Below, in pieces: positions 10,701 through 20,900 of a stretch of DNA of 64,000 nucleotides. This DNA is from Xenorhabdus japonica. GTDB lineage: Bacteria; Pseudomonadota; Gammaproteobacteria; Enterobacterales; Enterobacteriaceae. The notes beneath the pieces were generated by a model that had not been told where the DNA came from, made no database searches, and saw nothing but the letters and a program-made list of their open reading frames with translations. The stretch lies in the NCBI RefSeq assembly GCF_900115195.1, contig NZ_FOVO01000009.1, positions 30,196-94,195 of the forward strand, in the 5' to 3' direction. Within the stretch, counting starts at the first letter, position 1; the number at the start of each line of letters is the position of its first letter. The position numbers were made by a program, and so were the translations under genes.

Positions 10701-13700
10701 CCAGACTCAGGATCTTGAGCAATATGTGCCGTCAGAAGCGGGGCTTTGGTGATATCTATCCGTACCGTGCGAGGATCAGTGAGACGGCGTAATTGTGTTT
10801 CTGTGTTTTCTTGCGCTGGTGCGTTTTCTTGCGTTAATAGCTTGAGTTCAATAATCGGCAACGGCGCGCGACGATGAACAACCTGAACAGGTTCTGGCAG
10901 TTCTTGCCAATACACAGCACTGCGCAGGATATCGTGTCGATCAATCACTTGTTGAAGCACGTTCAAGAACGTATCCAAACGAGTCCGGCTGTCAAATGCC
11001 ATGAGCTGACTGTCCAGATAAATATCGCCTTCTGTTTCCAGCAAATGGTGGAACAGGATGCCCGCCTGCAATGGTCCCAGAGGATAGATGTCCTGAATAT
11101 TGGCAACCCCTTCAGGGACAAGGTTTACAATCTGGTCGATCTGGCTTTGTGTTAACTCCACCAGTGGCAGCATGTTTGGTGTAATCGTTTGGCTATCTTC
11201 GTGGATCAGGTTTGGCGGAACAGTCAGTTCGGTAACGCCTTGAGCCGCATTCTGATTTAAACGCGCGCTCATAGCTGCCAGTGTTGGTGCAGAGAAGACT
11301 GTGCTGACATCAAGGAATAGATTGTGCTGGCGTAGTTCCTCAATCAAATTGACCACCAGCAATGAATGCCCGCCCAGTTCAAAGAAGTTGTCATGGCGCC
11401 CGACTTGTTCCAAATTCAGCAGGGATTGCCAGACTGTAGCCAATTTTTGCTCGGTTTCTCCTTGTGGCGCTTCATATTCGCGGCTGACGATGGCAGAGTG
11501 ATCCGGTGCCGGCAGGGCTTTGCGATCCAGTTTGCCGTTGGCGGATAGTGGGAAAGTATCCAGAATCACAAATGCACTGGGCAACATATGTTCCATCAGG
11601 CTGGCGCTTAGTTGTTCACGCAGATGGGCAGGGTTGAGTGTGACACCTGATTGTGGAATGAGGTAAGCGACCAGACGCTTATCACCCATGCCTTCTTCAC
11701 GGGCAATGACGACGGCATCGCTGACACCTTCACATGCCGCCAACTGAGTTTCAATTTCTCCCAACTCAATGCGGAAGCCGCGTATCTTGACCTGAAAATC
11801 GTTGCGTCCCAGATATTCAATGGCACCATTGGGCAGCCAGCGCCCCAGATCCCCCGTTTTATACATACGGGCATTTGTTTGTTCGCTGAACGAATCAGCA
11901 ACAAATTTCTCTGCCGTCAAATCGGGTCGGTTCAGATAACCACGGGCAACACCTGCGCCACCAATATGGATTTCTCCACTCACCCCAACAGGAACAGGCT
12001 GACCATGTGTATCCAGAATATAAATGCGGGTATTGGGCAGCGGATAACCAATTGGAATGACACCTTCGGGATGCAGTGGATTTTTGTTGTCCAGCTTCAA
12101 TGTTGTGGCAATAACGGTGGCTTCCGTCGGGCCATAGGAGTTAATCCAGCGGCAGGATTGGGTTTCCGGACTGGACAGCCAATTCATTAAATGACGGTAT
12201 TCTGCTTTCTCACCGCCCACAATGATGGTGTGCAGATAAGGGCTGAAACCACTGCGGCCTGCCATCATTTCCTGTACCCAGTGGTGCCAGAAGGCGGTTG
12301 GCATATCCATGATGGTGATCTTCTGCTCACGCAGGAAAGTGACGAATGTCATATCTGGAATTCGGACATGAGGCGGACGTAGAACCAGTGTCGCTCCCGA
12401 TGCAAGGGTTGGGAAAATATCAGACACTGAGGTATCAAATGCTACAGTTGCAAATTGCAGGATACGGTCACCCGGCTGTGGTTCGCTGGTCTGGTGCTGG
12501 GCATGGATAAAGTTTACTACGTTGCGGTGCTCCAGCATGACCCCTTTAGGTTGTCCGGTGGAGCCGGAAGTATAAATAATATAGGCCAGATGATGTGGCT
12601 GTAACCCCATCTTGTGGGCATCAGGGTTATGGCTGAGTTGTTGCGCCATGGTGTTACGATGGTTGTCATCGTCCAGCAGCAAAACAGGTATGTCCTGCAC
12701 TGGCAAGCGTGCCTGTAAATGATGCTGAGTCAGCAACAATGCAGGCTTGCTGTCTGATAACTGATAGGCCAGTCGTTCTGTGGGGTATTCAGGATCGAGG
12801 GGAATATAGCCCGCACCTGCTTTGAGGATGCCATACATGCCAATGATCATATCCAGACTGCGATCGACACAGATAGCGATACGGTCATTAGGGCGAACAC
12901 CAGACGCAATCAGGTGATGTGCCAGTTGGTTGGCATGCTGGTTCAATTCCGTATAACTGAGCTGGCTATCGCCAAACACTAACGCGATAGCATCAGGTGT
13001 CTGTTCTGCTTGTTGCTCGAACAGTTGATGGATCAGCAGCTCTTGCGGATAAGCCAGCGCTGTATCGTTGAAATCCAACAATAATTGGTTGCGCTGTTGC
13101 GCTTGCAGCAATGGTAAATCTTCCACTCGCAGAGAATCATCTTCAACCATTGCTGTCAGTAGAGTTTGCAGATAGCTTGCGAGCCGTTCAATACTGGCAC
13201 GATCAAACAGATCACTGGCATATTCCAATTCACCGACCAAACCATTATCGGTATCGTTCATGGAAAGTGACAAATCGAAATGAGTGCTGTTTCGGGCTGA
13301 TGGCAGTTCATCCAGCACTAAATCGGATAACTCAAGAGATTGCTGTATCGGCGTGTTATCCAGCGCGAGCATGACCTGAAATATTGGGCTATGGCTCAGG
13401 CTGCGCGGTGGTTGCAGCGCTTCAACCAGTTGTTCGAATGGCAAGTCCTGATGCACATAGGCTTCCAGTGCATGGGCTTTTACTTGTGCCAATAACTCGC
13501 TAACGGTGGGGTTATCTTCCAGTTTAACTCTGAGCGCCAAGGTGTTGGCAAAGAAACCGATCAACGGTTCTAATTCGCTGTGCTGTCGGTTAGCAACAGG
13601 TGTCCCAATGACAATATCTTGTTGACCACTGATGCGGGCAAGCAAGACTGACCAGGCTGCCAGCAATGTCATGAATAATGTGGAACTATGGCGCTGGCTC

Positions 13701-16700
13701 AACGCCTTTAAGCCATCACTTAATTCAGGTGAGAGAGTAAATGCTACTTGATCCCCGCGATAGCTCTGAACCGCAGGACGTGTTCTGTCTGTCGGCAACT
13801 CCAGTAAAGCAGGAGCACCTTGCAGTGCTTCTCGCCAGAAATTGACCTGTTTTTCCAACACTTCACCTTGCAGCCATTGTCGCTGCCAGAGGGCATAGTC
13901 AGCATATTGCACGGTCAGCGCAGGCAGCGGATCGTCTTGCCCCTGAATGAAAGCCCGATAGAGGGTTGTCAGCTCATAAATCAAGACGTTTAGTGACCAG
14001 CCATCAGAAATCATGTGGTGCTGAGTCAATAACAGAACATATTCATCTTGGGTGAGTTTCAGTAATTGACCACGAATTAATGGTTCCAGTGCAAAATCAA
14101 AGGGATGATTAGTTTCAAACTGAGCGGCTTCATCAATGGCAGCCTGTTTTTCTGTCTCAGTTAACAGGCTGAAATCTTTAATGGTTAAATTGAATCCACG
14201 ATCCGCATCGGCAATGATTTGCCGGGCTGTACCATCCACTATTTTAATGGTTGTGCGCAGAATCTCATGGCGGGCAACAATTCTATCCAGAGTAGATTGC
14301 AGGGCGTTCAGGTTTAGCTGGCCTTTCAGGCGTAATCCGCCAGATATGTGATACGCCGTCTGGGCGGCAGAATCTAACTGTGCCAGGAACCACAGGCGTT
14401 GTTGTGCCCAAGAGAGCGGAAGCGCTTGTTGTCGGCTGGCAGGTAATATCACCTGTTGTATTAGCTGGTGTGATGATAATGAATGCTGTGTTGATTGGCT
14501 GGCTGTATTTAATGACTGTGCTAAATCTGACAAGATTGGACGAGTGAACAGATCCTGTAAGTCCAATTTGGTATTGAAAACTTGACGTAAACGGGAAGCC
14601 ATTTGCACGGTCAGTAAAGAGTGCCCACCCAGCTCAAAGAAATTGTCATGGCGCCCTACTTGCTCCAGCCCAAGCAGGGATTGCCAGACTTCCGCTAGTT
14701 TCTGCTCGATTTCCCCTTGGGGCGCTTCGTATTCACGGCTGGCAATCGCAGTACGATCCGGTGCAGGCAGGGCTTTGCGATCTAACTTACCACTGCCGGT
14801 CAGCGGGAAAGCGTCCAGTATGACAAATGCACTGGGGATCATGTGCTCCATCAGGTGGATGCTCAATTGCTCACGCAGATGGGCAGGGATGAGCGTAACA
14901 TCCGGCTGTGGTATCAGGTAGGCCACCAGGCGTTTATCGCCAGTTTCTTCTTCACGGGCAATGACGACAACATCTTTGACGCCGTCGCACATCGCCAGTT
15001 GCGCTTCGATTTCTCCCAATTCAATACGGAAGCCACGTATTTTGACCTGAAAATCATTGCGCCCTAAATATTCAATGTTACCGTCTGGCAGCCAGCGCCC
15101 CAGATCACCGCTTTTATACATTCGGGCATCGGGTTTTTTACTGAATGGATCGGGCACGAAGCGTTCTGCCGTCAATTCTGGACGGTTTAAGTAACCACAG
15201 GCAACCCCTGCGCCACCAATATGGATTTCACCGCTGATGCCGATGGGAACAGGATGACCGAGAGGATCGAGAATATAAATATGGGAATTGGCATTGGGAC
15301 TGCCAATCGGAATATTACTGATGATGCTAGAAGAATACCCACCATTCAGTGTCAATGACGTCACAATGACAGTGGTTTCGGTCGGGCCATAGGTATTGAT
15401 CCAACGGCAGAATTGAGTTTCCGGCAGAGACTGCCAATCCACCAGATGGCGGGATTCCGCTTTCTCTCCGCCAACAATAATCGTATTCAGATAAGGGCTA
15501 AAACCTGTACGATCGGCTTTCATTTCCTGTACCCATTGGTGCCAGAAAGCCGTAGGTACATCCATGATAGTGATCTTCTGCTGGTTTAAAAAGTCGATGA
15601 ATTCTGCATCTGGTGCGCGGATATGTGCAGGGCGCAGGACCAAAGTTGCTCCCGCAGCCAGTGTCGGGAAAATATCAGACACTGAGGTATCAAATGCCAT
15701 AGTCGCAAATTGCAGAATGCGATCCTCCGGCTGAGGTTGGCTGATTTGGTGCTGGGCATGGATAAAGTTGACCACATTGCGGTGTTCCAGCATTACGCCT
15801 TTAGGTAGTCCGGTTGAACCGGAAGTGTAGATGATATAGGCCAGATGGTGTGGCAGAAGACCTAATTGGCTGGCATCAGGATTATGCGTCGGCTGTTGTG
15901 CCACGGTATTCAGATGATTTTCATCATCCAGTAACCAGACCGGAACTTCTGTTACCGGTAAAATTGCCTGTAAATGTTGTTGGGTCAGCAATAACTTTGG
16001 TGTGCTATCTGATAACTGATAAGCCAACCGTTCGGCAGGATATTCTGGATCGAATGGAATGTAACCTGCTCCTGCTTTGAGAATGCCCAACATGCCAATG
16101 ATCATATCCAGGCTGCGCCCGACACACAGTGCCACACGGTCGTCTGGGTGTATGCCAAAGGCAATCAGGTTGTGTGCCAGTTGGTTGGTACGCTGATTCA
16201 ACTCCGCATAGCTCAGTTGAGTATCTTGATACACCAAGGCAATCGCTTCAGGTGTCAATTCTGCCTGCTGTTCAAATAGCTGGTGGATCAGCTTATCCTG
16301 CGGGTAAATGAGTGCGGTGTCGTTAAAATCCACTAACAACTGTTTGCTTTGTTGTGATGTCATCAGCGGCAGTTCAGCCACTCGTTGACTGTCATCCGCT
16401 ACCATCGCTGTCAGCAAGGTGCTCAAGTGGTTGACTATGCGCTCAATGGTCGCGTGATCGAACAGATCACTGGCATATTCCAGATCACCCACTAAACCCT
16501 TTTCAGTTTCATCCAGAGTTAATGTCAGATCAAAGTAAGAACTGTCTCTGATTAATGGTCGTTCATCCAGCACTAATCCGGGTAGCTCGAAATGCCGTTG
16601 TCCCGGCGTATTATTTGTTGCCAGCATAACCTGAAAAATTGGGCTATGGCTCAGGCTGCGCGGAGGTTGCAGGATTTCGACCAATTGTTCGAAAGGCATA

Positions 16701-17866
16701 TTTTGATGAGCGAATGCATTGATTGCTTGTTTTTTCACTTGTGCCAACAGTTCACTGACACTGGGGTTATCATGCAATTGCACCCGTAATGCCAATGTAT
16801 TGGCAAAGAAGCCGATTAAAGGGGCTAATTCAGGTTGTTGACGATTAGCGATGGGGGTGCCAATCACAATATCATCCTGACCGCTGATACGGGAAAGCAA
16901 TGTAGCCCATCCGGCCAATAAGGTCATAAACAAGGTAGTTCCATGACGCTGGCTGAGATCTTTTAAACCTGCCTGTAATGTTGGTGATAGCGCAATATTA
17001 ACGCGCCCACCGATATAGCTTTGCTTCGCTGGGCGTGGCCGATCAGTGGGTAATTCCAGAAGTGTGGGAGCATCTTGCAGAGTGTTGCGCCAGAAATTAA
17101 CTTGTTTTTCCAGCACTTCCCCCTGTAACCAATTTTTCTGCCAGAGAACATAATCAGCATATTGAATTGTCAGGGCTGGCATTGGATCTGGCTGCCCTTG
17201 ACTAAATGCGCGATAAAGTGTGGACAGTTCTTGCATAAATATACTGACTGACCAGCCATCAGAGATAATATGATGCTGAGTTAACAGCAGGATATGCTGC
17301 TCTTCTGCCAGTTTGAGCAACCGTCCCCGTGCCAATGGGCCATTAACAAAATCAAAGGGATGATTTGCTTCAAGATAGGCCACTTTTTCAATTGCAGCCT
17401 GCTGTTCTGACAGCTCTGAAGAAGATGGTTCTGAAGAAGATAGCTCTAAAGAAGATAGTTGGCTGAAATCTTCTTGTATCAGAAGAAAACCACAATCTGT
17501 ATCACTAATGATTTGCTGTGCTTCGTCCTCTACCGTCATGATAGTCGTACGCAAAATTTCATGGCGTGCCACAATGCGATCCAAGGCTTTTTGCAAGGCA
17601 TTCAGATTCAGTTTGCCTTGTAGGTTCAGCCCCACTGACATATGGTATGCCGTTTGTGCAGCAGGATCTAATTGAGCCAGGAACCATAAGCGTTGCTGTG
17701 TCCAGGATAATGGCACACCACTGCCATTATTGCTCGATTGCGCGCGCGCTTGGGGCGTGATTTCTGCTTTTTGAGTAGACTGGCGGGTCAGTTTTGCTGA
17801 TTTGGCTAACTCAAGTAGTCTTCTGCGTTCAGCTAATGGTAGAGATGAAAGCTCGTTATTATTCAT
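7751..17866 (-). CDS. paxB: PaxB-like three-module non-ribosomal peptide synthetase
   Basis: About 3371 residues. The frame also opens at a TTG at 17884, but ATG 17866 has a GAGTGG ribosome site and begins a typical charged docking helix. Domains: docking (1-45); C (HHxxxDG near 200); A (FDTSVSDIF near 725); carrier Ser near 1082; C (HHxxxDG near 1285); A (near 1807); carrier Ser near 2166; dual E/C domain with the extended HHLLETEGD motif near 2273; A (near 2940); carrier (LGGNS) near 3295; acidic C-terminal docking tail with LSEDELRALL. All three specificity codes are D-T-S-D-I-G-(T/S)-V-I plus the invariant Lys, so one substrate is expected, lysine by analogy with PAX peptides. The E/C domain should convert the second module's residue to D. 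It lies 36 bases after paxA. Odd: a 15-base unit repeated three times near residues 135-150 and an 18-base duplication in the E/C domain. Confidence 0.92.
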   Translation of the reverse strand: MNNNELSSLPLAERRRLLELAKSAKLTRQSTQKAEITPQARAQSSNNGSGVPLSWTQQRLWFLAQLDPAAQTAYHMSVGLNLQGKLNLNALQKALDRIVARHEILRTTIMTVEDEAQQIISDTDCGFLLIQEDFSQLSSLELSSSEPSSSELSEQQAAIEKVAYLEANHPFDFVNGPLARGRLLKLAEEQHILLLTQHHIISDGWSVSIFMQELSTLYRAFSQGQPDPMPALTIQYADYVLWQKNWLQGEVLEKQVNFWRNTLQDAPTLLELPTDRPRPAKQSYIGGRVNIALSPTLQAGLKDLSQRHGTTLFMTLLAGWATLLSRISGQDDIVIGTPIANRQQPELAPLIGFFANTLALRVQLHDNPSVSELLAQVKKQAINAFAHQNMPFEQLVEILQPPRSLSHSPIFQVMLATNNTPGQRHFELPGLVLDERPLIRDSSYFDLTLTLDETEKGLVGDLEYASDLFDHATIERIVNHLSTLLTAMVADDSQRVAELPLMTSQQSKQLLVDFNDTALIYPQDKLIHQLFEQQAELTPEAIALVYQDTQLSYAELNQRTNQLAHNLIAFGIHPDDRVALCVGRSLDMIIGMLGILKAGAGYIPFDPEYPAERLAYQLSDSTPKLLLTQQHLQAILPVTEVPVWLLDDENHLNTVAQQPTHNPDASQLGLLPHHLAYIIYTSGSTGLPKGVMLEHRNVVNFIHAQHQISQPQPEDRILQFATMAFDTSVSDIFPTLAAGATLVLRPAHIRAPDAEFIDFLNQQKITIMDVPTAFWHQWVQEMKADRTGFSPYLNTIIVGGEKAESRHLVDWQSLPETQFCRWINTYGPTETTVIVTSLTLNGGYSSSIISNIPIGSPNANSHIYILDPLGHPVPIGISGEIHIGGAGVACGYLNRPELTAERFVPDPFSKKPDARMYKSGDLGRWLPDGNIEYLGRNDFQVKIRGFRIELGEIEAQLAMCDGVKDVVVIAREEETGDKRLVAYLIPQPDVTLIPAHLREQLSIHLMEHMIPSAFVILDAFPLTGSGKLDRKALPAPDRTAIASREYEAPQGEIEQKLAEVWQSLLGLEQVGRHDNFFELGGHSLLTVQMASRLRQVFNTKLDLQDLFTRPILSDLAQSLNTASQSTQHSLSSHQLIQQVILPASRQQALPLSWAQQRLWFLAQLDSAAQTAYHISGGLRLKGQLNLNALQSTLDRIVARHEILRTTIKIVDGTARQIIADADRGFNLTIKDFSLLTETEKQAAIDEAAQFETNHPFDFALEPLIRGQLLKLTQDEYVLLLTQHHMISDGWSLNVLIYELTTLYRAFIQGQDDPLPALTVQYADYALWQRQWLQGEVLEKQVNFWREALQGAPALLELPTDRTRPAVQSYRGDQVAFTLSPELSDGLKALSQRHSSTLFMTLLAAWSVLLARISGQQDIVIGTPVANRQHSELEPLIGFFANTLALRVKLEDNPTVSELLAQVKAHALEAYVHQDLPFEQLVEALQPPRSLSHSPIFQVMLALDNTPIQQSLELSDLVLDELPSARNSTHFDLSLSMNDTDNGLVGELEYASDLFDRASIERLASYLQTLLTAMVEDDSLRVEDLPLLQAQQRNQLLLDFNDTALAYPQELLIHQLFEQQAEQTPDAIALVFGDSQLSYTELNQHANQLAHHLIASGVRPNDRIAICVDRSLDMIIGMYGILKAGAGYIPLDPEYPTERLAYQLSDSKPALLLTQHHLQARLPVQDIPVLLLDDDNHRNTMAQQLSHNPDAHKMGLQPHHLAYIIYTSGSTGQPKGVMLEHRNVVNFIHAQHQTSEPQPGDRILQFATVAFDTSVSDIFPTLASGATLVLRPPHVRIPDMTFVTFLREQKITIMDMPTAFWHHWVQEMMAGRSGFSPYLHTIIVGGEKAEYRHLMNWLSSPETQSCRWINSYGPTEATVIATTLKLDNKNPLHPEGVIPIGYPLPNTRIYILDTHGQPVPVGVSGEIHIGGAGVARGYLNRPDLTAEKFVADSFSEQTNARMYKTGDLGRWLPNGAIEYLGRNDFQVKIRGFRIELGEIETQLAACEGVSDAVVIAREEGMGDKRLVAYLIPQSGVTLNPAHLREQLSASLMEHMLPSAFVILDTFPLSANGKLDRKALPAPDHSAIVSREYEAPQGETEQKLATVWQSLLNLEQVGRHDNFFELGGHSLLVVNLIEELRQHNLFLDVSTVFSAPTLAAMSARLNQNAAQGVTELTVPPNLIHEDSQTITPNMLPLVELTQSQIDQIVNLVPEGVANIQDIYPLGPLQAGILFHHLLETEGDIYLDSQLMAFDSRTRLDTFLNVLQQVIDRHDILRSAVYWQELPEPVQVVHRRAPLPIIELKLLTQENAPAQENTETQLRRLTDPRTVRIDITKAPLLTAHIAQDPESGQWLLSLLHHHLVCDHISLGMIFNEIQVLILGENDRLPAPLPYRNFIAQTRSVPLEVHQDYFREQLEDVDEPTLPFGLLDVQGNYRDESNYRDEISLNESELDENRINANIHAIVENTVTLDSELAHNLRNCARQLGMSSAVLFHVAWAQVLARCSGRNDVVFGTVLLGRLQGGVGASEVLGMFINTLPIRVRLQARTVKEAVQQTHQQLSELLDHEQASLAVAQRCSSIQAPLPLFNSLLNFRHSPHNGSQSESLAWEGMQILSGEERSNYPLSLDVDDFDDGFALTAQCSQQINPARINAYMDMALKGIVAALQHAPEQKIESLDILSPEERFQLLETFNDTAVEHPQDVLIHQLFEQQVEQTPDAIALMFGDRQLSYAELNHHANQLAHQLIASGVRPDDRVAICVDRSLDMIIGIYGILKAGAGYIPLDPEYPTERLAYHLSDSQPALLLTQKHLQRLLPTQGLTVWLLDDETHRINVAKQPDHNPDASQMVLQPHHLAYIIYTSGSTGQPKGVMLEHRNVVNFIHAQHQTSEPKLGDRILQFSTVAFDTSVSDIFPTLASGATLVLRPPHIRVPDATFVTFLREQKITIMDMPTAFWHHWVQEMMAGRSGFSPYLHTIIVGGEKAEHRHLLSWLSSPETHSCRWVNSYGPTETTVIVTTLTVDDRQVPYANDNIPIGRPLPNTRIYILDTLGQPVPVGVSGEIHISGLGVARGYLNKPEMTAEKFISDPFSEQTDARMYKTGDLGCWLPNGMIEYLGRNDFQVKIRGFRIELGEIEAQLAACEGVKDAVVIARKEETGDKRLVAYVIPQSDFTPDANSLREQLNTHLASYMIPNAFIMLESFPLTGSGKLDRKALPAPDRSAIASREYEAPQGEIEQQIAAILQGLLGLEQIGRHDSFFDLGGNSLSIIQLMARLRDEFHLEVSIQDIFAHPELSELAELIASRQIETFFAQEDIESLQKELENLSEDELRALLNGDN

Positions 17867-17902
17867 TTGATTATCACCACTCAAAACAATGTAAAGTAAA
17901 AT

Positions 17903-20900
17903 CTAATCCATTGATTTATAAATATCTTGCAGAGACTCTGAATCGAATTGCAGTAATAGAGAGTCGATAATGCATTCTTCAAGCTGACAGAGGGTTGAAT
18001 GGGAAAACAGTTGATGAATGGATAATTCAACATCAAATGTTTTTTTAATTTGCGCCTGTAGCTGTAGCACCAACAGAGAATGACCACCCAATTCGAAGAA
18101 ATTGTCATGGCGGCTGACCCGATCCAGTCCCAGTAGTTCTTTCCAAATGGCGGCCAATTGTTCTTCGATTTCGCCTTCTGGCACCACATATTCGTGGGTT
18201 GATACGGCTGAGTGATCGGGAGCAGGCAGAGACTTGCGATCGAGTTTGCCATTTGGAGAGAGAGGAAAAGCCTCCATCATCACAAATGCGCTCGGTATCA
18301 TGTAATCGGCGAGATTTCTGCTTAATTGCTCACGCAGTTGAGAAATGTTTGGAGTGCAGTCTTTATTCGGGATCAAATAGGCGACCAGACGTTTATCTCC
18401 CACGCCGTTTTCACGGGCGATCACCACGGCTTCACGAATGCCAGAGCATTGGATCAGGCGGGTTTCAATCTCACCCGGTTCAATGCGTAATCCGCGAATT
18501 TTGACTTGGAAATCGTTGCGTCCCAGATAGGCGATGTTGCCATCCGGTAACCAGCGCCCCAGATCGCCCGTTTTGTACAGACGAGCATTAGGTTCAGTAC
18601 TGAATGGATCGGTAATAAAACGCTCTGCGGTCAATTCAGGTAAATTCAAATAACCGCGTGCCAATCCAATACCACCGATATGAATTTCACCGATTGCCCC
18701 AATAGGAACGGGTTGGTTATGCTTATCAAGCAAATAGATCTGGGTATTGGCTATCGGACGGCCAATCGTTATTTGAGATTGAGTGTGATGATTGTCCTGC
18801 TGCTCCATCAAAAGGTTAGTGGATGCTGTTGACCAGATAGTTGTTTCTGTCGGCCCGTATAGATTCCACAGGCCACTGACTTTTTCTCTTAAGCGCTGTG
18901 CCAATTCGTGTGGCAATGTTTCTCCGCCGCTTAATGCTTTGATGTTGGCGCCAGTCCAGCCAGAATCGAGCAACATTCGCCAAGAAGTGGGTGTCGCCTG
19001 TACAATTTTGATGTGATGCGATGCAATCAACTCTTCCAATTGCTTAGGATCTTTAGCTGCCAGCGATGGTGCTAAGACAATGTGGCTGCCGATGAACAAG
19101 GGCAAGTAGAGTTCCAGCTCGGCGATATCAAAGCCAATGGTTGTGGCGGCGAGCATCGTGTCATCGGCAGTAATTTGTAGTATTTCCTGCATTGAGAACA
19201 ACAGGTTAACTACCCCAATATGTTCTATCATCACTCCTTTTGGTAAACCCGTAGAGCCAGAAGTGTAGAGCACATAGGCCATATGCCGCGATGTCAGCCC
19301 CAAATGAGCGGCCTCTATGTTGTCGTCGGATTGGCAAGTGATGTTGGCCTGAATAGTCGGATTATCCAAAAACCAGACAGGAATTTCGGTTGCTGGCAGT
19401 TTTTCTTGCAGGTCCAGATGAGTTAGCAGGATCACAGGCTCACTGTCTGATAAAACATAGGCAAGTCTATCGATAGGATATTCAGGATCGAGTGGCACAT
19501 AGGCAGCGCCGGCTTTTAAAATCCCCAGTAGGGAAATGACCATATCCAGGCTGCGTTCCATGCAGATGGCGATGCGATCACCTGGATGAATGCCCGCTTC
19601 GACAAGGGCGTGGGCCAGTTGGTTAGCTCGCTGATTCAATTCCATGTAACTGAGTTGAGTGTTACCGTACAGCAGTGCAATTGCAGCCGGGCTACGTTCC
19701 ACTTGCTGTTCAATACATTGATGAATTAAAGCGTGTTGCGGGAAAGGTTTTTCTGTGTCATTAAAATCATGGATGATTTGCTGACGAGTCTGTTCATCCA
19801 TCAATGGCAAACGATTAACTGACAGTTGTTCATCATTCACCATTGTTTCCAGCAGGGTTAAGAGATTCTGCATAAACTGGGAGATGAGTTCGGCATCAAA
19901 TATCGCAGTATCATAATGAAAGGCATAACCGATTTGGTCACCGCCTTCTAAGACGTTCATCATTAATGGAACAGGGACATCGGCATATAAAGGATAAGGA
20001 AAATGCCGTAACTCTGCGTTTCCCCACTGTACCGTGACATCGTCATTTTCTGCCACCCAGAGTGTAGTCAAATCGCCAATGTATCTGGCTTTTTGGAATA
20101 TCATGACTGTCTGGAAGACGGGATGAACTTCTGCATGGCGTTGCAATTTCAATTGTTCCAGCACTTTGGGGAAGGGGTATTTCTGGTTTTCAATACCCTG
20201 ACGGATGGTTTTAGTGGCTTGTGTGATATGTTCTTGTACCGTCATATCACCGTCTATCTGGCAGCGTAAGGCAACTGGATTGATAAATTCACCAACCAAT
20301 TTTCCCCAACGGGCACGACCTCTTCCCGGCATGATGGAACCGATAATGACGTCATCCACTTCGGTATAACGGCTCAAGAGGATTTGGTAGGCAGCCAGAA
20401 AGATAGCAAACAGGCTGTTGTCATATTTTTGGGCCAGAGCGTGTAGTTTATGTGTCAGTGACTTGCCTATTATTTTATTTAAGGATACTTTTCCTGTGAT
20501 CGGCAGGGTGCTGTTTTTAGGCGGCCATTGTGATACGGCTAAATTACCTGACAACGTATTTTGCCAGAATTGTTGTTGTTTTTTGGCACTGGCACTGTTT
20601 AACCATTTTTGTTGCCATTCAACATAATCATGGAAACTATTTTCGGGGGCGGGTTCCAGAGGTTTTGCACAAAGCAGTGCATCAAGTTCATCTAACAGTA
20701 CCCAATAAGACCAGCCATCAACGGCCAAATGATCAAAGGTCAGCACCATGACGCTTTCTTGTGGATTGCACTGATACCAACTGGCGTAAACCCGAAGCGG
20801 GTGTGCTAGATCAAACGGGTGCCAGCAATCATCTTGAACACGTTGTTTAAGAGTCTCTTCGCTAAGTTGTTGGGCATCATGTATTGTGAGTGTGATTTCA

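Noticed and set aside
116..17760. Many plus-strand open frames of 60-180 codons across the NRPS genes
   Set aside because: They recur at equivalent places in each module, opposite strongly conserved NRPS motifs, and have no ribosome sites. They are antisense shadows of the repeated modules.
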